Positions 6,156-13,628 of a stretch of DNA of 30,515 bases are shown in pieces. Below the pieces are notes generated by a model, which ran no database searches, was not told where the DNA came from, and was given only the letters and a program-made list of their open reading frames with translations. The stretch comes from a virus: IMG/VR virus record IMGVR_UViG_3300024518_000518, positions 1 to 30,515 of that record; one strand, written 5' to 3'. The position numbers and the translations under genes were made by a program. The number at the start of each line of letters is the position of its first letter. Position 1 is the first letter of the stretch.

Positions 6156-6359
6156 ATGAAATTAAAAAAATACTTAAAAACAAATAACTATACCCAAATG
6201 TCTTTTATTAAAGAGATAGAAGAAAGAGAAGGATTGCGAATTCCTCAAGGCACTTTAGCTAAATGGATAACTGGAACTAGAATACCTAGAAAAAAAGAGA
6301 TGCTATTATTAATTCGCATGACAGACGGCTTGGTGACCCCTAATGATTTTTATATATAA
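6156..6359 (+). CDS. Cro/CI-type helix-turn-helix regulator (67 aa)
   Basis: The small protein has the order LKKYLKTNNYTQMSFIKEIE, then GTLAKWITGTRIPRKKEM, then LIRMTDGLVTPNDFYI. This corresponds to the scaffold helix, the recognition helix with W-x-TG-x-R-x-P and the terminal helix with T-x-G-x-V-x-x-x-D-F of Cro-like phage repressors. Nothing is fused to it, so it would bind as a small dimer. It is the first gene of the rightward arm, next to the divergent promoter region, and probably sets the balance of the two arms. The upstream ribosome binding site is weak, suggesting low-level production. Confidence 0.8.
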   Translation: MKLKKYLKTNNYTQMSFIKEIEEREGLRIPQGTLAKWITGTRIPRKKEMLLLIRMTDGLVTPNDFYI

Positions 6360-6370
6360 AAGGAGAGAAA

Positions 6371-7006
6371 ATGTCTTATAAAGTTGAGATGATTGATATA
6401 GCTGAACTAATTCCATATGAAAACAATCCAAGAGATAACAAAAATTCAATAGAAAAAGTTGCTGAAAGCATTCGTAATTATGGATTTAAAGTTCCTGTTG
6501 TTGTAGATGAAAATAATATAATTTTAGCAGGTCATACAAGGGTTCTTGCAGCCAAATTGCTCGGTCTAAAAAAAGTGCCTACACACACGGCCACTGGTCT
6601 TTCAAAGCAGCAAAAAACTGCTTTCCGCATAATGGATAATAAGGTGCACGAATTTTCAGAGTGGGATATGGGTTTGTTGGCTAAAGAATTTGAAAATTTA
6701 GCTGAACAAGACTTTGATTTAGGTTTGACTGGTTTTGAATTCTCAGAAATTGGAAAAATCACTAAGGGTGCGATGCTAGAGTTTGACGCTCCTGATTTAG
6801 AGCTATCAGACACTGACTGGTCTGCAGAAGGCGTATATATCCCCGAAACAAATATTAAACAATTTATGCTTTTATATGACATATCAACAATAGAAGAAAT
6901 GAAAACGATGATAGAGGCTCTACGAGAGGAATATAAAATAGAAAGTCCTTCAGACATTATCTTTGAGGCAGTAACGCGTGAATACAAAAAAAATACCAAT
7001 CTATAA
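6371..7006 (+). CDS. ParB/sulfiredoxin-like domain protein of the DNA modification cassette
   Basis: Residues 5-90 form a ParB-type N-terminal domain: IPYENNPRDN, SIRNYGFKVPVVVDENN, and the GHTRVLAAK motif (GHTR at 54-57), with the KVPTHTA end. The C-terminal part (about 155-211, with KQFMLLYDISTIEEMKTMIE and SPSDIIFEAV) resembles the segment that follows ParB domains in phage modification proteins. ParB-like domains can bind or hydrolyse nucleotides or cut DNA. There is no methyltransferase domain. The gene has a strong ribosome binding site (AAAGGAGAG) and overlaps the TET/JBP gene by 29 bases. From published comparative work (Iyer, Aravind and colleagues) ParB genes recur next to phage TET/JBP enzymes, so a part in locating or tailoring modification is likely. 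Confidence 0.85.
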   Translation: MSYKVEMIDIAELIPYENNPRDNKNSIEKVAESIRNYGFKVPVVVDENNIILAGHTRVLAAKLLGLKKVPTHTATGLSKQQKTAFRIMDNKVHEFSEWDMGLLAKEFENLAEQDFDLGLTGFEFSEIGKITKGAMLEFDAPDLELSDTDWSAEGVYIPETNIKQFMLLYDISTIEEMKTMIEALREEYKIESPSDIIFEAVTREYKKNTNL

Positions 7007-7904
7007 TCTTAAGCCTGTTTGTAGTTACGAAGAATCTCATAAATACGCAAGCAATTACGCAACAGACAAAGACTATTCAGTCTTAATCAATAGCGACTGC
7101 GACGCATATAAAGAGGACGGGCAGCCTTTATTTTTCTATCGTAAGAATCGCATACCTGCGAGCATTTGTAAAACAGCTTATAAGAATTTAAGGAAGGCAG
7201 CGCAGCCCACTGAGAATCGCGGCATGGCGGCTGGAATTTTAGACAACGAAGAACATTTAAAACACAAGCAATCTAGTGTCACAAGATTCCAAAGAATTAA
7301 GAAAGACGGTACATTGAGTCGGGTTCATAGAGCGAAGAAAGTTTGTTCAGGGATAGCAGGTTATTTTGATAGGAATGCAAGGAGACCTTATTGTAGGCAA
7401 ACAGCTTTCACAGAACATAACCGTAAAGAGTTTACTGCTTCTATACCCTACCTCAAGAGTATAAATTCTCTCTTTGCTGAAGCTTGCCCAGAACGGTATA
7501 ACGCACAAGCAGAATATGCGGGGAAAACCAATAAAGATTTTATTATCTCTGGTACTGTTTTTACTACCGTTACGGTTAATCTTAACTTTCAGACAGCCTA
7601 CCATTTAGATGCAGGTGATTTGAAAGCAGGGTTAGGAAACATAGCCGTTCTCAAGGCAGGGAAGTATGAAGGTGGATATACGGTGATGCCAAGATATGAT
7701 TGCGCCTTTGATTTGGGGAGCGGTGATGTTTGTTTTTTTGATGTGCATGAATATCACGGCAATACTAAAATTAAGGCTAAGGCTCCGTATGAGCGTATCT
7801 CCGTTGTTTGCTACTATCGTGAAAAAATGACTGACTGCGGAAGTATGTTAGAAGAATTAGACAAAGTAAAGAATAGAAAAGAGGGGGATTCTATTGGAAA
7901 GTAA
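6978..7904 (+). CDS. TET/JBP-family 2-oxoglutarate/Fe(II) DNA base dioxygenase
   Basis: This 308-residue protein carries the full catalytic set of the TET/JBP family: H209-x-D211 in TAYHLDAGD, H260 in DVHEYHGN and the 2-oxoglutarate-binding R273 in ERISVVCYYREKM, which closely parallels the TRISLVFYQHK of animal TET. The preceding GTVFTTVTVNLNFQ and GGYTVMPRYDCAFDLGSGD also match the family. The enzymes oxidise the methyl group of 5-methylcytosine or thymine in DNA to a hydroxymethyl group. The start is GTG 6978 with GAGG ten bases upstream; no ATG exists before residue 83, so GTG is favoured. No cytosine methyltransferase is encoded in the window, leaving thymine (JBP-like activity) or an externally methylated cytosine as substrate. 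Its product would be the acceptor for the genes that follow. Confidence 0.9.
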   Translation: MNTKKIPIYNLKPVCSYEESHKYASNYATDKDYSVLINSDCDAYKEDGQPLFFYRKNRIPASICKTAYKNLRKAAQPTENRGMAAGILDNEEHLKHKQSSVTRFQRIKKDGTLSRVHRAKKVCSGIAGYFDRNARRPYCRQTAFTEHNRKEFTASIPYLKSINSLFAEACPERYNAQAEYAGKTNKDFIISGTVFTTVTVNLNFQTAYHLDAGDLKAGLGNIAVLKAGKYEGGYTVMPRYDCAFDLGSGDVCFFDVHEYHGNTKIKAKAPYERISVVCYYREKMTDCGSMLEELDKVKNRKEGDSIGK

Positions 7905-10032
7905 ACGTAATTTTCTGAACAAAGATACTGAAGACAGCATCGTACCTTTTGGAGCTAATCGTTGGTCTGATTATCTTTTCAGACTAACCCCAGTAGAACA
8001 AAAGTCAGATGGCGTTTGGTATAAAAGGGAAGACAAGTTTGCTCTCTTTGGAATTAACACTCTCAATGGTTCTAAATGCCGACAATTACTTTACCTTTTT
8101 GAATCTAGACCGCAAGGAGCTGATACCGTTATACACGGAACCAATGTCAATGCTTCTCCACAAACACCAATGACAGCCGCGATGGCTGAGCATTATGGTC
8201 TAAGGTGCATACAAGTCGCAGGAGGAACAAATTTTAATTCTATTTCAAAGAAAGATTTACCGCGATTTGCCACTATGTTTGGGGCAGAGTATGACCTTTC
8301 TTGCCGTAGTGGTTTTAATGTGGGGGTTCAAAAGCGCGTAAGAACGATAATGAAAGATTTTGATAATTGCTTCACCATAGAAAGAGACATTACTTTAGAC
8401 CACGCAAGAGCTGAAAACACAGCATCAAAAATTCTCTCCTTTCACGAGGTAGGGGCAAGACAAGTAAAAAATATACCTGACCATATAGAAGATTTGATCA
8501 TACCTTTTGGTTCAGCCAATTCAGCAACCTCTATCATGTTGGGTTTATCTATGTATAAGCCGAAAAATGTCTGCCGCGTCCACTTAATTAATGTGGGAGT
8601 AGACAAGAGAGATTACATGTTTGAGAGGTTAGGTCTTATGGGCGCTGATGTTTCTGCGTATGACTACTTCTGGTATGACACTAAAATACCCTATAGCAAG
8701 CTCTTTAAGGGGGTACAGATAGATGATATGACGTTTCACCCAAGATATGAGGCAAAGGTGATTAACTATATGAGAGACAACTTGCCTGAGTTGATGAAAG
8801 ACACGACCTTGTTTTGGAATATTGGCTCATACCCTGATATTAATACTGTAGCTAAGAACCTCAATCTGAATGTCCCTAAAAAAGTTAAAGAATATACAGA
8901 GAAAACAAGCGCGTTAATCGGTTCATACAGCAAGCTCCACAATGATAAAGAAATTAAACTCCTAAAATACGGTATGGATTTCCGAGAGCCGAAGTATCGC
9001 AGAGAAGTATTTTTGCGTCTTTATGAATTTCACCTAAAACACAAGAGCCATCCTGGAGGCGTTTATTTTGCGTTCCCTTGGCTTACGAAAGAGTACGAAT
9101 TGAACATAGACCAGAAACTTTGGCTAGCATTCATTAATGGCTGCTCACAAAATATTATAACCAGTTGGCATATATTCAATAAATTTCCAGAGCCAAAAGG
9201 CTTAAACTTGGATTTGGTAGATGATTGGTGGAATAAAACGCAGCACAAATTTAAGTCTGGTTCTGGATGGGACGCTGACAGGAGATATTTCAAAGTAGGG
9301 AAAACAGGCATGCCCAATTGTATGCGCTCGTATATAAAGCAAGTCAATAAATATGGTTCGCAAGAGAAGATGTTCAATGCTTTATGTGAAAAAAACGATC
9401 CTTATTTAAACTTTGGTGTTGTCTGGGACTTTGTTAGAGATAATTTCCTTTCCTTTGGGAGATTATCCACGTTTTCATATTTGGAGTATTTAAAGATTCA
9501 AGGCGTAAACATAGATTGTAATAATCTTTTCATAGAGGATATTAATGGCTCGCGTTCTCACCGCAATGGGATTTGCAAGGTGTTAGGTAGAGATGATTTA
9601 GATTGGTGGAAAACAAAGGTGGCCTATTCCCCAGAAATAATACGTTGGTTGAAAGGGGAGGCTGTTAAGTTGTTAGATGAGGCAAAGGAGCGTTACCCGC
9701 ACGAAGACGCAGGTTATTTCACCCTAGAATCTGCTCTGTGTAATTACAAATCATGGCACAGACCTAATCGCCGATACCCAAATGTTTATATGGATATGTT
9801 TCACAACAGGATTAAATACGCTGAGAAAGAATGGGGACTTAAAGAGGGAGAAATATTTTGGAAAATGAGGACAGACTGTTTGCCCAAAGCGTTATTACTT
9901 GAGGAAAACCCAAAAGATTTAGGCTTGTGCCCAGAAAAGCAAAATCATTATTTATACACAGGTCAACCCGTCATGATGGATGGTGATTGGGAATGTTTTA
10001 ATAATGACTATAATCGTTTGGTTAACTCATGA
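7894..10032 (+). CDS. PLP-dependent enzyme fused to an amino acid:DNA transferase-like domain
   Basis: The 712-residue protein has two parts. Residues 20-325 resemble fold-type II PLP enzymes such as ACC deaminase and D-cysteine desulfhydrase: WYKREDKFA, the probable PLP lysine K61 in NGSKCRQLLYL, NASPQ at 86-90 for substrate binding, and the phosphate loop FGSANSATSIMLGL (205-218). Residues 360-712 form an all-helical domain (LWLAFINGCSQNIITSWHIF near 409-428, and LESALCNYK later followed by RRYPNVYMD) resembling the amino acid:DNA transferase domains linked to phage thymine hypermodification. I infer transfer of an amino acid to the activated base followed by PLP-dependent trimming. The start is TTG 7894, placed behind GAGGGGG; the next in-frame Met is residue 93, inside the PLP domain. 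It overlaps its neighbours by 11 and 4 bases. Confidence 0.8.
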   Translation: MESKRNFLNKDTEDSIVPFGANRWSDYLFRLTPVEQKSDGVWYKREDKFALFGINTLNGSKCRQLLYLFESRPQGADTVIHGTNVNASPQTPMTAAMAEHYGLRCIQVAGGTNFNSISKKDLPRFATMFGAEYDLSCRSGFNVGVQKRVRTIMKDFDNCFTIERDITLDHARAENTASKILSFHEVGARQVKNIPDHIEDLIIPFGSANSATSIMLGLSMYKPKNVCRVHLINVGVDKRDYMFERLGLMGADVSAYDYFWYDTKIPYSKLFKGVQIDDMTFHPRYEAKVINYMRDNLPELMKDTTLFWNIGSYPDINTVAKNLNLNVPKKVKEYTEKTSALIGSYSKLHNDKEIKLLKYGMDFREPKYRREVFLRLYEFHLKHKSHPGGVYFAFPWLTKEYELNIDQKLWLAFINGCSQNIITSWHIFNKFPEPKGLNLDLVDDWWNKTQHKFKSGSGWDADRRYFKVGKTGMPNCMRSYIKQVNKYGSQEKMFNALCEKNDPYLNFGVVWDFVRDNFLSFGRLSTFSYLEYLKIQGVNIDCNNLFIEDINGSRSHRNGICKVLGRDDLDWWKTKVAYSPEIIRWLKGEAVKLLDEAKERYPHEDAGYFTLESALCNYKSWHRPNRRYPNVYMDMFHNRIKYAEKEWGLKEGEIFWKMRTDCLPKALLLEENPKDLGLCPEKQNHYLYTGQPVMMDGDWECFNNDYNRLVNS

Positions 10033-10559
10033 AATGTTTAGCGATAGGGGGTGAGCCCGCTACTGGGAAAACTACACTGATGCGAGAAGTGTTAAAAATG
10101 GTTAAACCCAGTAAAAAGTTTAAATATGGCTTGTTGAGAGGGTACATTGAACCTTTTGCAAATGTCAGCGTATTAGGTATTTATGAACACCAAGAGGTGT
10201 TTGCAGGAACTGATAAATTGTCAATGGCAGTTCAAAAAGACTTTGATAAATTTGTTCAACTTAAAACTAAAAATATTATTTTTGAGGGGGATAGGTTGTT
10301 TACAAAAAAAAACCTTTTATATTTAACAAAAAATTACGAGACTAGAATAATCATTCTTAAAAATGAAAAGAAAATTATTGCTAGTAGGCACATAAACAGA
10401 GGGGACAATCAATCAGAGACGTTTAAAAAATCTAGGCACACTAAAATATCTAATATAATTTCTGAGCCAAATTTGAAACATATAGAATTTTATAAATTGA
10501 ACGATATATCTGAATCAGAATCTTTGGCAGCGGAGATATACAATTGGTTTTTTATATAA
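10029..10559 (+). CDS. P-loop kinase, candidate hydroxymethyl-base DNA kinase
   Basis: This 176-residue protein has a Walker A loop GEPATGKT (residues 8-15), a GTDKLSMAVQ segment (about 61-70), a second acidic strand IIFEGDRLF (about 88-96) and a basic LID-like stretch with SRHINRGD and SRHTK. This is the profile of a small nucleotide or nucleic-acid kinase. In Vi1- and M6-type phages a P-loop kinase phosphorylates 5-hydroxymethyluracil in DNA so that an amino acid or amine can replace the phosphate. Position directly after the TET/JBP and transferase genes, with an ATGA overlap, makes the same step the best guess here. It is strikingly AT-rich compared with its two upstream neighbours. An ordinary nucleotide kinase is the alternative. 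Confidence 0.75.
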   Translation: MKCLAIGGEPATGKTTLMREVLKMVKPSKKFKYGLLRGYIEPFANVSVLGIYEHQEVFAGTDKLSMAVQKDFDKFVQLKTKNIIFEGDRLFTKKNLLYLTKNYETRIIILKNEKKIIASRHINRGDNQSETFKKSRHTKISNIISEPNLKHIEFYKLNDISESESLAAEIYNWFFI

Positions 10560-10561
10560 AA

Positions 10562-10604
10562 TATTCCAATAAAGGTTTATTTTTATTTATAAACAAGTTA
10601 TAGT
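10562..10604 (+). promoter_or_regulatory. Promoter-like element upstream of the replication genes
   Basis: TATTCCAATAAAGGTTTATT starts at 10562 and TATAGT lies at 10599-10604, 35 bases after the TTCC, exactly the arrangement found before ardC on the other strand. It lies in the 99-base gap between the kinase and the replication gene, which also carries an excellent ribosome binding site (AAGGAGG, 10648-10654). The element probably starts a separate early transcript for replication. Confidence 0.5.
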
Positions 10605-10658
10605 TTTAATATTAAGAATAATCTTAATCCAATTTTTAAATCACCAAAAGGAGGATAA

Positions 10659-11297
10659 ATGTCTATAGAATGTTTAAATCAAGCCTTAAAGATAAAAGGC
10701 TTCACGCCAACCAAAAAGTTTATTTTAGTTTTGTTAGGGAATTATTGTGATGAAAGGGGAAGTTGTTACCCTTCATATAGGCATATCGCTGATATAGTAG
10801 GTCTAAAGGACACAAAAGGCGTACAAAGGGCTATCAAAGAATTTGAAGAATTAGGATATCTCAAAATACAAAGAAGGAGAACCCCAGACGGGAGTAATAC
10901 AAGTAATAGATACCACTTATCTATCAGTGATGGCTCTCAAACCCCGAGGGGTCTAGAAACCCCTCAGCTAACCGCCTCAGCACCCCTTAATACTAAAGAG
11001 AATACAAAAGAATATATATGTAAGGAATTTAAAACCTTTTGGTCAGTCTATCCAAGAAAAATTGGAAAGAAGATGGCTATGAAGATTTTTAATAAATTTG
11101 ATGAAAAACACCACTCAAAAATATTATATGGTGCACAAAGATTTGCAGAACAAAATATCCAAACAGATGAGAAGTTTATACCCCATGCTCAAACTTGGTT
11201 AAACCAAGAGAGATGGATGGATCATTTTGAAACTGATGAGAATGGGTATGCAATAAAACCTAAAGAAGTAAAAACAATTAATAATTTAGCGGGGTAA
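10659..11297 (+). CDS. Winged-helix phage replication protein (initiator/replisome organiser type)
   Basis: Residues 1-95 form a helix-turn-helix domain of the phage type used in replication organisers: SIECLNQALKIKGFTPTKKF, then CYPSYRHIADIVGL, KGVQRAIKEFEELGYLKIQR and a wing ending in NRYHLSI. After a variable linker, residues 125-190 contain FKTFWSVYPRKIGKKMAMKI and FIPHAQTWLNQERWMD, the usual C-terminal domain of lambda O/DnaD-like proteins, which contacts the helicase. The protein likely binds the phage origin and loads the primase-helicase encoded next. The start is fixed by a near-perfect ribosome binding site. An origin inside or near this gene would be usual, but I see no clear repeat cluster. 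Confidence 0.83.
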   Translation: MSIECLNQALKIKGFTPTKKFILVLLGNYCDERGSCYPSYRHIADIVGLKDTKGVQRAIKEFEELGYLKIQRRRTPDGSNTSNRYHLSISDGSQTPRGLETPQLTASAPLNTKENTKEYICKEFKTFWSVYPRKIGKKMAMKIFNKFDEKHHSKILYGAQRFAEQNIQTDEKFIPHAQTWLNQERWMDHFETDENGYAIKPKEVKTINNLAG

Positions 11298-11300
11298 TCA

Positions 11301-13001
11301 ATGGAAAATAAAACACCACAAGAACACGGAATAAAATTAAGAACCACAGAACATGGCTCACAAAAAATTAAGTGCCCTGAATGTCAACCGCCACACAAGC
11401 AATTAGATAATCCTTTAACTGTTACCATTAACGCAGAAGGCACAGTCTGGTATTGTCATCATTGTGATTGGAGAGGGTCTTATTTTGATAACCCTAAATC
11501 TAGTTTTCCATTACCTAAAAAGACTTATACAAAACCGCCACCACCTAAACAAAACAACACAGATGATATGTATTCCTTCTTTAAAGGTAGGGGGATAGAA
11601 AAAAAGGTAGTTGATAAGTTCAAAATATTTGATGAAAACAAATGGTTTGGTTTTCAGTACTTTAATGAAAATAACGAATTAGAAAATATAAAATACAGAA
11701 CAGTAGATAAAGGCTTTAGGCAAACATCAGGAGCAAAATCAATACTTTATAACTACAACAATGTTCACAATAAAGAAACTGTTGTATTTGTAGAGGGAGA
11801 AATGGATGTATTAAGTTGCGAAATGGTTGGCTATCCTGCAACTACATTACCAAATGGAGCACCCAAAGAAGCCAAGTTCAACAAGAATGATGCAAGATTT
11901 ACTGCTCTAACTAATTGTCCGCTCAAAGCAAAAAAGATTATTATATTTACTGATACAGATACTTCTGGCAGAGCCTTACATAAAGAGTTGTTGCATAGAT
12001 TTGGTAAAGACGTAGCTTGGTTTGTGAGACTTCCTGAAGATTGCAAAGATGCTAATGATGTTTTAATGAAACACGGGAAGGTAGAATTACAAAATATAAT
12101 TAACAAAGCAGAACCTTACCCTATAGATGGTTTATATACTGCTAACGACTACCACGGACAGTTACATGATTTATATGAGGGTAACTATGAAAAGCCTTTA
12201 GACGTCGGTATACAAGGGTTAGATGATATCTACAAGATAATGCCTTCCACCTTTCATACAATCACAGGTATACCTAATCATGGGAAGTCATTGTTCCTTG
12301 ACCAAATACTTTTAACTTTAGCAAAAAACCACGATTGGAAGTTTGCGGTGTTTTCTCCCGAACACAGCACACAGTTCCATATAAGAAGAATGGCACAGAT
12401 GTATATTCACAAAGGATTTGATGAAGGGTTAAATAACAGAATGTCCGTTACAGAATTAAACGAAGCAATAGAGTTTATACACAACCATTTCTACTTTATA
12501 GAAACAAGGGAAAGTGTGCCTTCTATAGATTTAATACATAGCATAGTTAAATCAAGCATCTTTAAGCATGGAATAAATGGCTTTGTTATAGACCCCTTTA
12601 ATGAAGTAAGTGCTAAACGTGCAGGTAACGCTAGAGAAGATGAACATATAAGAGACTTCATATCCTTATGTAAACGATTCAGCCGTATATACGAGATTGT
12701 TACATGGGTGGTTGCACATCCTACAAAACTTCAAAAGGGAACGGATGGCTCTTACGCACCACCTACTGCTTATGATATTAGTGGGGCAGCTCATTGGCAC
12801 AACATGTCAGACGTGGTTATAACAGTGCACAGAGACTTTGACACCAACACTACAAGAGTAATAACAAGGAAAATAAGGGAACAAGACTTATACGGAAAGA
12901 TAGGGGAAGCTAAGTTTGTATATAATTTTAATGACCATTGTTTTAAGCCAGAAATCATATCAACAATAAGTGATTGGAATGATATAGCTTTCAATAAATA
13001 A
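11301..13001 (+). CDS. Bifunctional DNA primase-helicase (T7 gp4/Twinkle type)
   Basis: The 566-residue protein has an N-terminal zinc finger (C25, C28, C52, C55), a TOPRIM primase core with FVEGEMDVLS (E166) and FTDTDTSGRALHKEL (D218, D220), and a RecA-like hexameric helicase domain with Walker A GIPNHGKS (323-330), a Walker B region GFVIDPFNEV and the conserved VVAHPTK histidine motif. It primes and unwinds DNA at the replication fork. It starts three bases after the replication organiser, with GGGG in the preceding stop region as ribosome binding site, so the two are a unit. No phage DNA polymerase is in the window, so either it lies elsewhere or the host polymerase is used. Confidence 0.93.
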   Translation: MENKTPQEHGIKLRTTEHGSQKIKCPECQPPHKQLDNPLTVTINAEGTVWYCHHCDWRGSYFDNPKSSFPLPKKTYTKPPPPKQNNTDDMYSFFKGRGIEKKVVDKFKIFDENKWFGFQYFNENNELENIKYRTVDKGFRQTSGAKSILYNYNNVHNKETVVFVEGEMDVLSCEMVGYPATTLPNGAPKEAKFNKNDARFTALTNCPLKAKKIIIFTDTDTSGRALHKELLHRFGKDVAWFVRLPEDCKDANDVLMKHGKVELQNIINKAEPYPIDGLYTANDYHGQLHDLYEGNYEKPLDVGIQGLDDIYKIMPSTFHTITGIPNHGKSLFLDQILLTLAKNHDWKFAVFSPEHSTQFHIRRMAQMYIHKGFDEGLNNRMSVTELNEAIEFIHNHFYFIETRESVPSIDLIHSIVKSSIFKHGINGFVIDPFNEVSAKRAGNAREDEHIRDFISLCKRFSRIYEIVTWVVAHPTKLQKGTDGSYAPPTAYDISGAAHWHNMSDVVITVHRDFDTNTTRVITRKIREQDLYGKIGEAKFVYNFNDHCFKPEIISTISDWNDIAFNK

Positions 13002-13010
13002 GTCTTAATT

Positions 13011-13037
13011 GTTCCTTTTTGGAATCTTATGTATTAT
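13011..13037 (+). promoter_or_regulatory. Inverted-repeat promoter-like site upstream of the packaging genes
   Basis: GTTCCTTTTTGGAATC, a near-perfect inverted repeat (TTCC-N5-GGAA), lies at 13011-13026 and is followed by TATTAT at 13032-13037, 24 bases before the terminase small subunit. It shares TTCC and a nearby GG with the sites before ardC and the replication gene, but its -10-like box is closer. It may be the start of the late transcript or an operator for it. Confidence 0.4.
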
Positions 13038-13061
13038 CATCTTGGGAAAGATTGAGAATAT

Positions 13062-13628
13062 ATGAGTAAAAAATCTACAACAAACAAACTTACCACAGAT
13101 TTAAAACTGGAAATACGCAACCTTTATGTGCAAGGAATAAGTAATGAAGAAGGCACAAGAAAAACATATACACTTGATGAACTGTATAAAAAGCACAACG
13201 TAGCTAAATCAACACTTTACAGGGTTTCACAAAAAGAAAATTGGAAGGTTGAAAGAGAACAATTCCAACAAAGATATTTAGCAGATTTAGATGTAGAAAG
13301 GACAAGGAATCTAACAGAAGAATCAAAGAAGTTTGACTTAAACAGTCTCAATTTAGCCAAAGCACTTATGGCAACAGTAGGTCAGAATATTAGAACGAAT
13401 ACTGAAAACATAAATAATGGAGCAAAGAATTTCCTTCCTCATCAATTAAACGCCCTTGCAGGTGCAGCTTTATCATCACAAAGATTGGCTAAACTAGCAT
13501 TAGGCGAAAACACTGAGAACGTAAACATAAATGCAAACATACACGACGAAGCCTTCAGAGAAGCTATGGAATTGCTTGACACAGTTGCAGACGGACGCAG
13601 AGAAAGCAACAATAAGCCTATACACTGA
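13062..13628 (+). CDS. terS: Terminase small subunit
   Basis: The N-terminal 75 residues contain a helix-turn-helix typical of terminase small subunits (TTDLKLEIRNLYVQGISNEE, TLDELYKKHNVAKSTLYRVS, KENWKVEREQFQQRY). The rest is helical and fits an oligomerisation domain. The protein would recognise the packaging site in phage DNA and direct the large subunit to it. It lies immediately upstream of the large subunit, the canonical order. Its C-terminal 98 bases overlap the large-subunit reading frame, an unusually long overlap. The ribosome binding site is weak (GGGAAAG 14 bases upstream). Confidence 0.85.
   Translation: MSKKSTTNKLTTDLKLEIRNLYVQGISNEEGTRKTYTLDELYKKHNVAKSTLYRVSQKENWKVEREQFQQRYLADLDVERTRNLTEESKKFDLNSLNLAKALMATVGQNIRTNTENINNGAKNFLPHQLNALAGAALSSQRLAKLALGENTENVNINANIHDEAFREAMELLDTVADGRRESNNKPIH

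Noticed and set aside
6156-6359. Evidence of a temperate lifestyle from the Cro-like regulator
   Set aside because: No integrase, attachment site or CI-like repressor with a cleavable domain is in the window; lytic phages also use Cro-like regulators.
10562-10658. Replication origin in the gap before the replication gene
   Set aside because: The gap is AT-rich but I find no repeated binding sites beyond the promoter-like element, so an origin cannot be supported.
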